Assembly: GCF_009017415.1 (NCBI RefSeq)
Contig: NC_092408.1
Coordinates: forward strand, 1,736,001 to 1,800,000
DNA from: Aspergillus flavus
Taxonomy: Eukaryota > Ascomycota > Eurotiomycetes > Eurotiales > Aspergillaceae
Direction of reading: 5' to 3'
DNA length: 64,000 bases
The translations under genes and the position numbers were made by a program. Under the pieces are notes generated by a model. It saw only the letters and a list, made by a program, of their open reading frames with translations. It was not told the origin of the DNA and made no database searches. This document shows, piece by piece, positions 31,210 to 42,692 of this stretch; the first letter of the stretch is position 1; every line of letters begins with the position of its first letter.

Positions 31210-31851
31210 GCCCATATACTTTCTGGAAGTATCATACTTTTATCTTGCTTTTTAGTTGCCATCTCTGAAAGACTAATTCGAACCAAGCGGGCGCTCGTGC
31301 GCAATATCGTAAGAGTTGGGTAGTAACCTACCGCTTGTCTTGACAGACGCAATCTTTACAAGCTACTAGTACTTCCCTCGTCTGTTACCATTGATAATAC
31401 TGAATCCAAGTCTAACAATTCAATTCTCATATTTTCAAGCATTGATGGTTGACATCTATCTACTATGCTATCGGAAGATCTATTGATTATGTTGAAAGAT
31501 CGTCCACCACCCTACTGGAGACTCCCTAGTTGAGGGAGAACACTGTGAAAAGGGCTATTGATGGAGAGCAGTTGGATGCTTCTTTTACAGCCTTACCTGT
31601 TAGTGAGGTACGAGAGAGGCAGTTGGATGCTCAACTCTCTGACTGGCTCAGAAAGAAAATAACAAAGACCGCACCGCTACTTCCCCGAAAAACTAGATGC
31701 GAGCGGGATGGGGGTCCGCGGCGTACCCTCTCTCTCGGTTGTTAAAACGAGAGAAGGTACGGTGACCCCCTGGTGACCCATAGAGCATCATTCGATAAAG
31801 ATAAGGCTGCAACGTATGCGCCAAATAAGTTCGAAAACCATTGTTATCCCT
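31210..31851. other. Region between tRNA-Gly and homoserine acetyltransferase
   Basis: About 640 bp. The sequence CAGTTGGATGCT occurs twice about 50 bp apart (near 31568 and 31619), and a long hairpin lies at 31711-31769. A 71-codon frame (31530-31745) runs through both and lacks an ATG. This looks like repeat-derived DNA rather than a gene. Confidence 0.4.
31711..31769. repeat. Imperfect long hairpin
   Basis: The left arm GGGGTCC...GCGTACC...CTCTCTCG and right arm CGAGAGAAGGTACGGTGACCCC are near-complementary around a 10-nt loop (GTTGTTAAAA). The stem is over 20 bp with small bulges. It lies about 85 bp beyond the 3' end of the minus-strand gene. It could be a tiny MITE tip or an RNA hairpin in that gene's 3' UTR. 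Confidence 0.6.
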
Positions 31852-33457
31852 TTACCAGGCGGTGATATCTTCCACCTCCGCCTCTCCGAATGTGCTGCTC
31901 TTAGTTAGCTTATTCACCCCGTCCACCTCCACGGCCCCATCAGCTGGAGCCTTGGACATGATGTCCGGCAAAACTTCGCGGAAGAACTCCAGAATGTAGC
32001 GGTTGACCTGCTCAAACTGGAGGAGGAAGGCATCGTGGCCCTCTGGGCTTTCGATTCGTTTGAGGCGTGAGTCCGGAATGCCAGCTGCAATCTCTTTCTG
32101 CTCCTCAAAAGTGAATAGGCCGTCACTCTCGATTCCCAATACCAATGCTGGCTGTTGAATTTGCGCCAAAGCCTCGCGAACTGGATCACTCGACGTCGGG
32201 CTCGCTCGTTGCCTTGACACGTCATGTGTGTCCAGTTTGCGTGTGATAGCGATGTAACAGTTAGCATCGAACCGTTTCACAAACTTCTCACCCTGGTAAC
32301 GCAGATACGACTGGGCGGAGAAATAGGTTGGCGGACGCTTCTGACCGCTCTTCAGTGCGCTATCGATGGTTTTACTGAAAGTTTTGGTTCCGGAGAACTG
32401 GGGGTCCATGTACTGAACTTCGGTCTGTTGCGGTGTGGGAGAGGTGGGGGAGTTGCGCCCACTAGGTGTCGAACGACCACCTTTGTGCCCGTCATTATGA
32501 ATAGCCCAGTGCTCATTCGGGGGTGTAGGCAGCTTTTCCGTGCCCTTAATGTTTTGTTGTTTGGTAGGGTCCGGCACATTTCGCCCAAACCGAGATTCGA
32601 ACGAGTTGCGGCTCCGGTAGGTAAGAAGAGCGGACATGCGAGCTGCGCCAAGACCAGTAGCAGGAGGATCATCAAAAGAATAATAGCCGTCCTCGTATTT
32701 AGGGTCGCTATAGATGCTTTGGCGCTGGGCCTCTCCCCAACTGATGCACCATGCGGAATGCCGCGGAGAGGTGGCAATCGGCACAATCGCTCGTACATAA
32801 TCTTTACCGAAGTAGGCATATTCCAAAGTGAGCATACCGCCCATGGAGCCGCCCACAACGGCAGCAATCTGTCGAACTCCCAGATAATCCAGAACGATCT
32901 TGTGGATCCTGTACTTCATGTAAGTTGCCCTGCACACTTCGGAATCCCCCACATAGCCAACCACCTACCTCACATCATCACGAACTGTAGTAAGTGGAAA
33001 TTCCGGTCCATACAGTCCCTTTTCTGGGTTTCCATCCTTGTAGGTTACGGCACTAGCGCTTCCGTATGGGCTACCCAGGCTATTCAAGCAGATCACGAAA
33101 AATCGAGATGTGTCGAAGGCCTGTCCAGGGCCACCCAGAAGTGGTCCCCACCAATCTGCGACATCCGCGCTACCGCTCAGAGCGTGACAGATCACTAAGG
33201 CATTGTCTCCGGTCTCGGACAGCTGACCCCGCGTAGTGTAGGCCACTGGGACATTGTACAACGTAACGCCCGATTCCAAAGTGAACGAGGGGATCGAAAC
33301 AAACAACTGATCCGTGATGAGGTTTGAGAAAGGGTTCTCAGGTTGAGAGTCGAGTCTCTCTACGGGATTTAGTAGCTGTTCATTTTCATAAGTCATAGTG
33401 GGGCATGGGGGATTACTGACGGGGTTGTGCAGGCGCACTGTTCGATTCAGTGGCCAT
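31852..33457 (-). CDS. Homoserine O-acetyltransferase
   Basis: Three exons, 33457-33421, 33359-32969 and 32929-31852, make 501 aa. The first exon encodes MATESNSAPAQP and is joined through an intron with branch CTACTAAA and acceptor CCGTAG, in phase; the long second frame by itself has only a GTG start. The enzyme transfers acetyl from acetyl-CoA to homoserine for methionine synthesis (yeast Met2). It has the alpha/beta-hydrolase features of the family: ALSGSADVADWW, GSPYGSASAVTYKDG, nucleophile elbow GGSMGGM, SAWCISWGEAQRQSIYSDP and the C-terminal His in ESPEGHDAFLLQ. Cephalosporin acetyltransferase CefG is a close relative, but no beta-lactam genes are nearby. A CpcA-type TGACTC lies 145 bp upstream. 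A linker of about 60 residues (RSTPSGRNSPTSPTPQQ) interrupts the cap. Confidence 0.92.
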
Positions 33458-33909
33458 TTTGAGCAATTCGCTTGAGAAGAAAAAAAAAAATCTGATCAAA
33501 CAAAATGAAATATATGCGAATTGAAATGAAGAACTTTGTGACAAACAAAGGAGATGGGAGAGGAAGAAAATCAGAAGGAGGGATGCGCAGATCTCACATT
33601 ATGACTCTTTGAAGCCTGACCCACTAGAGATGCGTATTCGTCATACGAAACCAATAGGAGCACTGGAAATTCCTTGACCCCGATTTCGGCGGCTCCATTG
33701 TTTTTCCGTCCCTAGTAACTTTATCCATCAAGATTGCCACTCGGAGTTGTAGTGTTGTTCGATATGCCGAGAGATTCTACATCCTTACCGGAATATACTA
33801 CTCTATGTAGCTTGCAGTTGTACATACAGGAGACCAGCATTGCGATTATTTCACTACCGGACACCAATCATAAATGCTGTACTGTATTTAATCTTTAAGA
33901 CTCTTGTCG
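33458..33909. other. Promoter of the homoserine acetyltransferase gene
   Basis: About 450 bp holding the start region of the met2-type gene and the 3' end of the FAD oxidase gene, both on the minus strand. It has TGACTC at 33602 and CCAAT-like elements near 33651 and 33863. Confidence 0.5.
33602..33607 (+). promoter_or_regulatory. CpcA/Gcn4-type site TGACTC
   Basis: TGACTC is the core of the general amino-acid control element bound by CpcA (Gcn4). It lies 145 bp upstream of a methionine-biosynthesis gene, where control by CpcA is expected. The core is only six bases. Confidence 0.4.
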
Positions 33910-35486
33910 TCAATTCAAACTGAATATATCGCCTCCTTCCGGTCCTTCTTGTGCGTTCGTTATCCTCACAGCCGTTGACTTGTAAAGTCGAGGCAAGTGA
34001 ACATCCTCGAAGCTCTTACCATGATGAATCATGTCGGCAAGTCCTTTTGCGGCCAGGAAGATCACTGGCATGCCATGACCATCAAATCCGGCACAAATGT
34101 ATTGCCCGGGTTTATCGGGAACTTCACCCACATGAGGGCTAGTATCATACGAATACCCCATAACTGTTACAGAAGATGGTTTGTTAATGTCAGGCTCATC
34201 CCAGTGGATATCCTCCGGCTTGAAAACACTCACTGCCTGTCCAAATCTCCTTCACGTAGGCCCCACTATCTTCCCAGCCTTTGAATGTACGCTGCATAAA
34301 GTCATTGTAGTAGTCTTTAGTTGGTTCTATCAGCGTGCTGTCATCAATCACCGCATACCACTGGTCTTTCCGGTCTATGAATGTGCGTTGAGCACCTCCA
34401 ACGATAATACTTCCGTCCGGCCTCGAGATCAGGTAGCTGCCGCCGCTTTCGCCTGTCTTCGTGCCAATGCCGTAAGAGTATGGCAAGAATGGTGCGGTCT
34501 TACCCTCCGGGATCCCAATATGGCAACATATTCCACGGCAGGGAACTATACTCGCTGAATACTCGGGCAGCAGGCCGGATGTGTATGCATTCGAGGCGTA
34601 GACAACTTTAGACGTGCGGACGGATCCCCGCGGGGTATGGATTATATGACCGGAACTGTCAGATACTACGGAAGTAACCGGAGTAAATGCTTGCACATTA
34701 ACGGCAGGCGAGTCCGCAACCTTCGAAAGGAGACCCAATATAAGCTTGTAGGGCCACAGGGTACCTGATGTGTATGAGAGGCATGCTTTGGCACCTTTGA
34801 TTCCAGAAACCTGTGTAGAATTTGTGTCTTAGCTGAATAGCTTTCTCTGAACATTGACAAAGAAAACGCCCTTACCCCTTCTGCATTCTTTGGTGGTGTA
34901 TAGTGTATGTCGTCTGCAAAAGCCAGACCTCGTGACACTAGTTCTTTATATTTCTTTCTTGCCTTTTCTCCTGCCGCTTCATCTAAATAAACGCTTAAAC
35001 ACCGAGTGATATTGAAATCACAGTCAATGTTTTCTTCCGCAAGGAGATTCTTGAATGCTTTTACATGACTGAGTTCAAAGTTGGCCACCTCGGCTGCAGC
35101 ATCCACTCCATATCTCCTAATATAGGTAGGGATACGGTCATACAAGTCGGGTCGTAGGTGGCCACCTAAAGTAATAGTCAGGTTAACTACCATGAAAATG
35201 ATGACCTAGGAAACTTACCATTTCGACCAGTTGCACCAGAGCAGATTTGCCTAGCTTCAAGGATAGTAATAGCGGGGTGAGGCTTATTGTGGCCATCCAG
35301 ATGTTTCAGGAGATGATATGCAATGCTAACACCAGAATAACCGGCCCCGATAATGACGATATCACTCTGGCCTGGAAGAGCTTCTGTGCTTCGGAGTTCG
35401 TCCAGTGGGTGAGGTTCTGTGCGCCAGAATGGTTGAGTAGGGTTATCAACTGGTAGGAAGGAAGGAAGAGGTTGATGAGTGCCCAT
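33910..35486 (-). CDS. FAD-dependent oxidoreductase (DAO family, amino-acid/amine oxidase-like)
   Basis: Four exons, 35486-35219, 35165-34876, 34810-34234 and 34163-33910, all in phase, encode 462 aa. The Rossmann FAD motif is IVIIGAGYSGVSIAYHL at about res 43-59, and the flavin-contacting ICSGATGRNGGHLRPDLYD at ~82-100. The C-terminal FAD loop is YICAGFDGHGMPVIFLAAKG. This is the DAO fold (PF01266) shared by sarcosine, glycine and D-amino-acid oxidases and gamma-glutamylputrescine oxidase. The substrate cannot be told from sequence, though an amine or N-methyl amino acid is likely. No peroxisomal SKL ends the chain (it ends FSLN) and there is no signal peptide, so a cytosolic location is likely. 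A neighbour of the met2-type gene on the same strand, but with its own promoter. Confidence 0.85.
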
Positions 35487-35842
35487 GTTGTAGATAATTA
35501 ATTATTTGAAGGTTGAATAGTTTTCGTCGGTTCTATTGCTTCTTTAATACTTTTCTGTCAGAGAGTCTAGCTGCTAAGTAGCTATATTTGAACACCGAAC
35601 ACCGATGTCCTAGTATCCTCGGAGTGAAGAGTCCTCTATGCTAAATTGATAAGGCGTGCTAGTAATGCGGGGTTGTCTCATCGAAGCTTACGAATTGGCT
35701 CCCTGTTATCACTACAATCCAACAAATGCCGCGTTTCTGGCATCGATTATCGTATCTAGCTCATATGCTTCCCTTTCTGATGTACACAGATTGAATACAT
35801 ACGATTAGATTCTGCACTAAACCAACATCTGTCATAAAGTAC
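35487..35842. other. Intergenic region
   Basis: About 355 bp: promoter of the FAD oxidase gene and 3' region of the PEP mutase-like gene. Nothing else seen. Confidence 0.5.
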
Positions 35843-36682
35843 TCAACTATAAGAAGCCAACACCGCATCAGCCTTCTCCATAAACCCACTCATCGCAGCT
35901 CGATACAGCTCTGGCCCCAAACTAATCCTCGCAACCCCCAGCTCCTTCACCTCTGGTACAGTCAAAAACCCATCTCGCAGCACCAACTTCACATTCAATT
36001 TCCCCTGAAAAGTCTCAACCAACTCCTTAATCTCCTCCCTCGACACTCCCCTTCCACCCGCTCCACCCCAAACAAACACAGTACAAGCCCCAGCCCTCAA
36101 AAAGGCCCTCCCCCTCTCAATCGCATCCTGAATACTTCCAGGTTTGCCACCGGGGTTAGCCCCAAGGACATCCGTCCTCGCATTGACCACAAAATCAGGA
36201 ACACCGAGCTCCGCAGCAGTCCGAACCGCCAGTTCAATCCGCGCCACGGCCTCCGCCAAAGGCCGTAACTGTCCCGTAGTACCGTCTAGATCTTCAAGGT
36301 TGCATCCCACTGCGCCCAGATTGATGATTTCCCTGATCGTTTCGGCCACGTCTGCGTAGCCGTCCTGGATGTCGACAGTTAGGGGAAGCTTTGTTGCAAC
36401 TTCATCTGAGACTTTATTTCCTGAGGGGTTGTTGGGTTTTAGGGTAGCTGCTATGGAGCGAACGGCGGCTAGGTTTTGGGGTAGTGTTAGGGCGTCATCA
36501 GGGATGCCTTGGGAGGCTGCGATGGCGTAGCTGGCCGTCGCGATTGCTTTTGTGGAGGGGTGGTTTGCGATTAAAGAGGCTGTGGCTGGGTCGTATACGT
36601 TGGTGAGGAGAATTGGGTGGCCTGGGGTGTGGAGGTTGCGGAAGTAGATGGCTTGGTTGTTTTGGGCGGCTTTGATTGCCAT
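35843..36682 (-). CDS. PEP mutase/isocitrate lyase superfamily protein
   Basis: A single exon of 279 aa from ATG 36682. It fits the ICL/PEPM barrel family (PF13714): PILLTNVYDPATASLI at the N-terminus, metal-site strand LTVDIQDGYAD (~100-110), GAVGCNLEDLDG (~123-134), DFVVNARTDVLG (~161-172) and ARISLGPELYRAAMSGF near the end. The family makes or breaks C-C or C-P bonds next to oxyanions, such as oxaloacetate, methylisocitrate or phosphonopyruvate. The KKCGH catalytic loop of true isocitrate lyases is absent, so a small 2-oxoacid lyase or hydrolase is more likely. No targeting signal. The gene is divergent from the Acinus-like gene, 830 bp away. Confidence 0.85.
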   Translation of the reverse strand: MAIKAAQNNQAIYFRNLHTPGHPILLTNVYDPATASLIANHPSTKAIATASYAIAASQGIPDDALTLPQNLAAVRSIAATLKPNNPSGNKVSDEVATKLPLTVDIQDGYADVAETIREIINLGAVGCNLEDLDGTTGQLRPLAEAVARIELAVRTAAELGVPDFVVNARTDVLGANPGGKPGSIQDAIERGRAFLRAGACTVFVWGGAGGRGVSREEIKELVETFQGKLNVKLVLRDGFLTVPEVKELGVARISLGPELYRAAMSGFMEKADAVLASYS

Positions 36683-37513
36683 GGTGGGTAGTTGGGGAGG
36701 GGGTTGGATTTGAAAGTTAATAGGAACAATAGCTTTAGTATAATAGAGAGAAGAAAGTCAGGCTTCAAGATGATGGGCAAATTTATTATAGGGGACTTGA
36801 GTCACTCTATTTGTAATTGAGTAGGTGTATACATGATCGTTGCTCTCGAAGTGACCAATCACGAAGAAGCAGTACATCAGACTTCTCGTATTCAGATACT
36901 TAGTGCTGGAGTAATAGTCCCATAGGTTCAATACGAGGCTAATAAATGCCTTTCTTTATTAATTTAGCAATATTTGACGGACTCCAAGTGGTAGTGGTTG
37001 CGTAGCTACATGAAAAGTTGCTCTATCACATCATTTGAAATGTTGTGGCTAGTATCAAAATATATCTTGTGCTGGTCGTACTAATTTCAAGATAACGTAA
37101 CTAGGATCATTAGTATAGATAGAGAGAAGCAACTAAGAAGAAAGGTGCGTGCAACAATTGATTGAACTTAGTCCACTAGCCTCTATCTAAGCAGAATATC
37201 TGGTCACAAGGACATATAGTTCGGTTTAAGGAGAATTGACAAAATGGAAGCATATTCGAAGAAGTCAATCTGGGAAGGCGCTAAACCCGAAGAGACAGGT
37301 CATTGATGACATTAATCCACATCCGGTTAGTGCGCTACATCATTCCGCCCAAAGCTTTGAAGCCCGCAACTCGGGCTGGAGTCCGACCGCAGGGGCAATC
37401 GCATCGCAAACAACTATGGCCCTGACAATCCCCACGACATTCGCTCCGTGAATTTATCCTTTACGTACTATCTTACATGACCCCGTTTCTGACAGCAAGC
37501 GATACCCGTCATC
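36683..37513. other. Divergent promoter region
   Basis: About 830 bp between a minus-strand metabolic gene and the plus-strand Acinus-like gene. The 36780-37230 part is AT-rich. Frames present (for example 37236-37451) show no coding features. Confidence 0.5.
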
Positions 37514-39394
37514 ATGACCGATTACTCAACATGGAAAGTGACTGAATTGAAGGCGGAACTGAAGCGGCGCGGCATTGCGCAGACCGGCCTCAGAGTCAAA
37601 CAACAAATTATTGACAGACTCGTGGAGGAAGACGCTAAGGGCGACGAGAGCCCAGTCGCGAACGAAGAGCCTGCCGCGACACAAGATGCTATTGAGGAGT
37701 TACAACCCGCCGAGGGGAAACAACCTACGCCGCCTCCCGTGGATGCTGCTGCAGAGTCACACGACCCCAACCCTGCAGAACAGGTGCAGGAGCAACATCA
37801 TGACCAAGAAGTGCCAGGCATTGATGCTGGTGAAACACAGGCCGAAAAGATGACTACAGATGTGACACAGGATGACGACGCACCTACTGAGAAGAACCAG
37901 CAACAACCGTCCAAGTCGGAACCGGCAGAACCAGCAGAAGCCCAACCTGAAACTGGCACTCCAACGCAACCGATTGAGCAGGCTCCCGGAGATACAGAAG
38001 AGAAGGAACCTACACCTGCGAGGGAAGCAAGCACAGGCCAGACTGACTCCGCTGAAAAGGTTGCGCCAGCTGCTGCACCGCCCTCAGAGTTGGCTACTGG
38101 ACTGTCTACACCACTTCCTCCCGAGGAGCTTATTGAAGATTCTCGAAAAAGGAAGCGTCGCAGTCAAAGCCCTGTTCCTACGCCCGACGCGCTGGCGAAT
38201 AAAAAGGCGAAGCTTCCAGCAGAAGCCCCTAGGGTTCTCTTACCGGAGGACAGAGGCGCGATGGATATTGATGGGGACACCAAAGCGGACGAGGTTGTCT
38301 CAGTTTCGCAAGAGACCCCAGAAGAACATGTCCATGCCGATCTACCTGATGAACAAGCTTCTGTACCTCGTGATGACCCACGTTCTCCTTCTAGTCCCGA
38401 TAACTCACGAAGCAAAAAGAGCACTGCGCCGAAACATGACGTTCGTTTCAAGCGCCTCTTTGCAGCTGGCGAGACAGAACAGACCCGTCCTGCATCTCCC
38501 CCCGCTGATACAGTAACTGAAGATGCAGAAGTTGAGCCGGCCTTGCATGTTGCGACAGCAGCACTGTATGTGGGTGGCCTGATGCGCCCGCTTCAACCGG
38601 CTGCTCTCAAGAGTCACCTCATTAGTGTTGCATCACCCCCTGGAGCTTCGCCCGATCCCGACGTTGTTGTCAATTTCTACCTGGATTCCATCAAGACACA
38701 TTGTTTTGTCAGCTTTACAAATGTTACGGCAGCGTCTCGTGCCCGTGCTGCTCTTCACAATACCGTTTGGCCTAACGAGCGGAACCGCAAAACTTTGTTT
38801 GTGGACTTCATCCCGGAGCATAAGTTGCAACTATGGATTGATACGGAAGAGAATTCTCGTGGACGTAGCGGTCCTCCAGCTCGCTGGGAGGTAAAGTACG
38901 ATCGAACCGACGACGGAGTAGAGGCTGTCTTGGAAGAAATCGGCCCGAAGAATGCGGGATCCCGTCAAGCCCACGGACCGGCGCCAGGTGACTTTTCTCG
39001 GCCCCCACCATTGGGTCCACGAGCGGATATGGAGAAGAAGGACCGACGTCCCAGTGGGCCTTCTAAAGTTGAGCCCAGCTCTCGACCTGGTCAAGGATTC
39101 AAGCCTCTCGATGAGCTATTCATGTCTACTACCACCAAGCCTAAACTGTACTATCTTCCTGTCCCTCGCGACGTGGCGGACCGACGTTTAGACCGATTCG
39201 ATGATTTGCTGCGAAAAGGATCGTATCCTCGTCCCGGTGGCGACGAAACTCGCCGGATATCATTCGAGGACGGTGACCTATTTGTGGACAATGGCCCTGA
39301 ATTTGCCGGTCGGAATCGGCGACGAGGTGGTCGCGGACGAGGTCGAGGTGGCTTTGGGGATTCCTGGAGGGGCGATCGAAGAGGTCGTCATTAA
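37514..39394 (+). CDS. Acinus-like SAP-domain RNA-processing protein
   Basis: A single exon of 626 aa. An N-terminal SAP domain (res 1-42, WKVTELKAELKRRGIAQTGL) is a DNA/RNA-binding helix-hairpin. Next comes a long acidic, proline-rich disordered stretch with a probable nuclear localisation signal (SRKRKRRSQSP, ~212-222). An atypical RRM spans about 340-440 (ALYVGGLMRPLQPAALKSHL ... LFVDFIPEHKLQLW). The C-terminal RSB motif (PLDELFMSTTTKPKLYYLPV, ~530-550) is the segment that in Acinus binds RNPS1 and SAP18 in the ASAP complex linked to splicing and exon-junction complexes. The tail is RG-rich (RRGGRGRGRGGFG). This is the order of domains in metazoan Acinus, so a nuclear mRNA-processing role is likely. 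Confidence 0.85.
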   Translation: MTDYSTWKVTELKAELKRRGIAQTGLRVKQQIIDRLVEEDAKGDESPVANEEPAATQDAIEELQPAEGKQPTPPPVDAAAESHDPNPAEQVQEQHHDQEVPGIDAGETQAEKMTTDVTQDDDAPTEKNQQQPSKSEPAEPAEAQPETGTPTQPIEQAPGDTEEKEPTPAREASTGQTDSAEKVAPAAAPPSELATGLSTPLPPEELIEDSRKRKRRSQSPVPTPDALANKKAKLPAEAPRVLLPEDRGAMDIDGDTKADEVVSVSQETPEEHVHADLPDEQASVPRDDPRSPSSPDNSRSKKSTAPKHDVRFKRLFAAGETEQTRPASPPADTVTEDAEVEPALHVATAALYVGGLMRPLQPAALKSHLISVASPPGASPDPDVVVNFYLDSIKTHCFVSFTNVTAASRARAALHNTVWPNERNRKTLFVDFIPEHKLQLWIDTEENSRGRSGPPARWEVKYDRTDDGVEAVLEEIGPKNAGSRQAHGPAPGDFSRPPPLGPRADMEKKDRRPSGPSKVEPSSRPGQGFKPLDELFMSTTTKPKLYYLPVPRDVADRRLDRFDDLLRKGSYPRPGGDETRRISFEDGDLFVDNGPEFAGRNRRRGGRGRGRGGFGDSWRGDRRGRH

Positions 39395-40237
39395 GAAGGT
39401 TCTTGAACTGGTGATGATATCATGTAACATTCGGGCTGCGTTCTCAGATTAAGAATCTGACCAAGCTATGGCTTCTTTTCTTGTGATGTTCGCTAGGGTT
39501 TATGACGTGTACAATATAGGGCCGAAAACTGCCGTATGGGCGCTTTAGGAATGTATATTACTGGAAATAAAAACAGAGAAATCATGATGAATATTGTTCC
39601 CTGCACCATTAGTTATCCTCTTGATATAGCCTTAGTCATCGGGGCTTGGGAGAAAAGCTTAGCGTTTCTTGTGCTTGCTGGACCTCACTCATGATTGGGA
39701 GCCAATCCTTCCAGTCCCGAGGCGCAGTGCATACCGAAATAAATCCTGGGAGTGATCACCGCCACGATGAATGCTCCACACGAGGGCTAACATGGACAAC
39801 TATTTTCGGAGACCCAAGTGTTCATCAGCCTTGTGGACAGTCTCCTTTGTCTTCTGGCTATAGATTAGGTCCTGCCGATCCCTTAATGATTTTTTCTTTT
39901 TCGTTGTCATGCGTTGTTGTTTCCTCCTCTCTCCACTACCTGAATGAAATTACCGATGCCATCCATATCCTTGCAATTATTCCAGGGACATTGTCGAGAC
40001 ACAAAATCTCCTGTTGACGTCGCGAAACCGACAAAGAAGAAAGAACTGACCTCAGGGGGTGGGCCTCTTCGGAGCAAAAACCAACGGGCGGATAAGATAG
40101 CGCTGCCTGCTGCTGTCCGCGGATAAACATCTCAAAAAGTATTCTTCGTTCTACTCTCACTTTCTCACCACCCTTTGCTTTCTCAATCAACCGAGACCTG
40201 TATTTTCCTATTACAGGTCTCGTTATCTGGCGCTAAA
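39395..40237. other. Intergenic region
   Basis: About 840 bp: 3' UTR of the Acinus-like gene and promoter of the membrane-protein gene. No supported gene. Confidence 0.5.
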
Positions 40238-42177
40238 ATGGGCTGGCCAGTGTGTAACTCGACACTGGAAGAGGAGACCAGTACGCTCCCAATTCCTAAC
40301 CCACCCCTTCAAGATCACTAGCTAATAGGAGACTCGAACCGCAGTTGAAGAGGCAGACTTGTGGAATGGCGGCATTACGTTCCACCAGCTCTGCGAGATT
40401 GTTGGCGGCGTGTTCGCGCTCATAGCTGTAGGGGTCTCTTTTTTCTTGATTATGTGCCATGCCACGCATTACAGCAAACCCATCGAGCAACGACAGTATG
40501 GCCCCCATCTCTGCTACCACACCCCTCTTCCTCCTTGGCTTCTATGATAGTCGACACTAATGGCGTTTCCTCTGACACAGTATTATCCGAATCCTCCTCA
40601 TGGTTCCAGTTTACTCCCTCGTCGCATGGCTCAGCATCTATTTCTATCAAAAATCGGTTTACTTCTCCGTGATCGGCGACTGCTACGAAGCGTTCACAAT
40701 ATCGGCATTCTTCGCCCTGCTCTGCCACTACATTGCGCCAGACTTACGGAGTCAGAAGGAATACTTTCGCGGAATTGACCCAAAGCCATGGGTCTGGCCA
40801 TTGACCTGGTTCAAAAGGTGTTGTGGAGGAGAGCGCGGGATATGGAGGACCCCGCGAAGTGGATTGACATGGTTTAATGTAAGGCGCTTAGGGCACCTAT
40901 ATGGATAGTGGTTTTTGCAGAGGGTCACCTATACTAACCGGACCATTTCACTTAGGTCGTTTGGGTGTCTGTCTTTCAGTACTGTTTACTGCGTGTCCTT
41001 ATGACTATCGTCGCGGTCATCACGCAGCATTTCGATGTGTACTGCGAGTCATCACTTAATCCAGCATTTTCTCATATCTGGGTATGGTCCAAGGAACTGG
41101 TAGCCTTTTGATTCCAAACTAATTCGGCTAAATAGGTCATGGCTGTCGAATGTATTGCTGTCACTATTGCGATGTACTGCCTGATTCAATTCTATATCCA
41201 GATCAAAGATGACATTAGCCAGTACAATCCCTTCATGAAGATTCTTTCGATCAAACTTGTGATTTTTCTTTCTTTCTGGCAAAGTGTGAGTGCAGACCTT
41301 GTGCCAGGCCCTCGTCCACAACGTCTAATCCGGAATTCAGATATGCATTAGCTTCCTATTCTCCGCGGGAGCGATCAAGGCCACCAAAAAAATAGCAGAA
41401 CAGGATCTCAAGGTCGGACTTCCTAATTTGCTTATCTCTATTGAAATGGCTATCTTTGCCTTCCTGCACCTATGGGCCTTTTCGTGGAAGCCCTACTCGA
41501 TCGGAAACACTGCAGTCGAGGTGACTGACTTCTACGGAAATGGCAAAGCAACCTACCAAGGTGGCCGTTGGGGCATGAAGGCCTTTATCGATTGTCTTAA
41601 TCCTTGGGACCTCGTGAAGGCTATCAGCCGCAGCATACGCTGGCTTTTCGTTGGCCGCAAGAAGAGAATGCTCGACCCTAGCTATCGTACCCACAACGAA
41701 GCGATCGACCTTGACGGTGCTGGTGGAACCAATGCGACAGCCTACCAAGGCGCAGGTGCGATGATGAATAGCGGGCGAACAGGGCGCTATACTCCCGATG
41801 AGGAAGGGCAAGTTCTCCTCTCAAATGCTCAGCCGGATCCTACAGCGCGGCCTGAAGGCGATGTGGGATTGAATCCTCCACCCTACGACGACGTTGATCA
41901 TGGGCACTACTACCCATCTCACAATAGATTGAGCAACCCAGCCTTACTGGATCCCGAGACTCACTCACCACGCCCATACTCGCCGTATGATAACCCGTTC
42001 AGCAACCCTTATATTGTCCCATCCGACTCGGAATCCGACCATCACCACACGAGCACTACAGCCCATCACAACGCTCCTTACCCACCGGATGCCCTACAGG
42101 AACAACCACCGATGCCTATGCCTGAATCGTATCACCCTCCATCTCATGGTGGGGGCAGGACAACCCGTGATGTCTAG
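40238..42177 (+). CDS. TMEM184/organic solute transporter alpha family membrane protein
   Basis: Six exons, 40238-40280, 40345-40495, 40581-40878, 40956-41081, 41136-41285 and 41341-42177, join in phase to 534 aa. It starts MGWPVCNSTLEEET and has seven membrane spans in the first ~330 residues. Ost-alpha/TMEM184 family hallmarks (PF03619) are seen: HIIRILLMVPVYSLVAWLS, GDCYEAFTISAFFALLCHY, TFKR-like TWFKRCCGG, LKVGLPNLLISIEMAIFAF and HLWAFSWKPY. A cytosolic C-terminal tail of about 200 residues is rich in Pro, Ser and His (PPPYDDVDHGHYYPSHN, with a PPxY-type motif) and could recruit Nedd4-like ubiquitin ligases. Fungal members are thought to be vacuolar or endosomal; the substrate is unknown. 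Confidence 0.88.
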
Positions 42178-42692
42178 CTAACAATAAGCTTTTGAGCGCA
42201 GTGCAGCACTAGGTTCCAACTTGAGCGCTTTATGTTGATCTCATATCATGTGTAATGAAGTCACATGTTTGGCGTTGATTCCATGCATGGCTTGCTTTAT
42301 GTTAAGAATACCCTGTTTTTGTTTTACCATTCGCTTCATTTCTACGCGTGTCATGGGACGAAGTCTCGACAATATGGTCTTTTGGCCTTTCTTTTTGCAT
42401 ATGATACTCTTTGGCTTCCAGGTTCAATTGTACATGATTATATCTAGATACCCTCGGGATATTATGGAGACGATTCCAATAGACAGACAGACCCACTATC
42501 TCTCATACTGATATTCACATTTCGGATGGAAAGTTACAGTAACCAAGAAAACTACCTCGTAAGATATTGTCTTCATTCCTCATGATAAGCTGTTCTAATA
42601 AGACCAAACGCCACTATAAACCACCCAGGGACTGAGTTAATGATCATCATACGCCTTAAGGCCAACAAACTTGTTCTAAGTCTAACCATCAC
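42178..42692. other. Convergent 3' region
   Basis: About 515 bp between the ends of the TMEM184-like gene and the COP9 subunit gene. Nothing coding seen. Confidence 0.5.

Noticed and set aside
31530..31745. 71-codon frame before the homoserine acetyltransferase gene
   Set aside because: No ATG start; the frame runs through a direct repeat and a hairpin, so it is better explained as repeat DNA.
31852..33457. Reading the acetyltransferase as CefG of cephalosporin synthesis
   Set aside because: The families are related, but the protein matches homoserine acetyltransferases better and there are no beta-lactam genes nearby.
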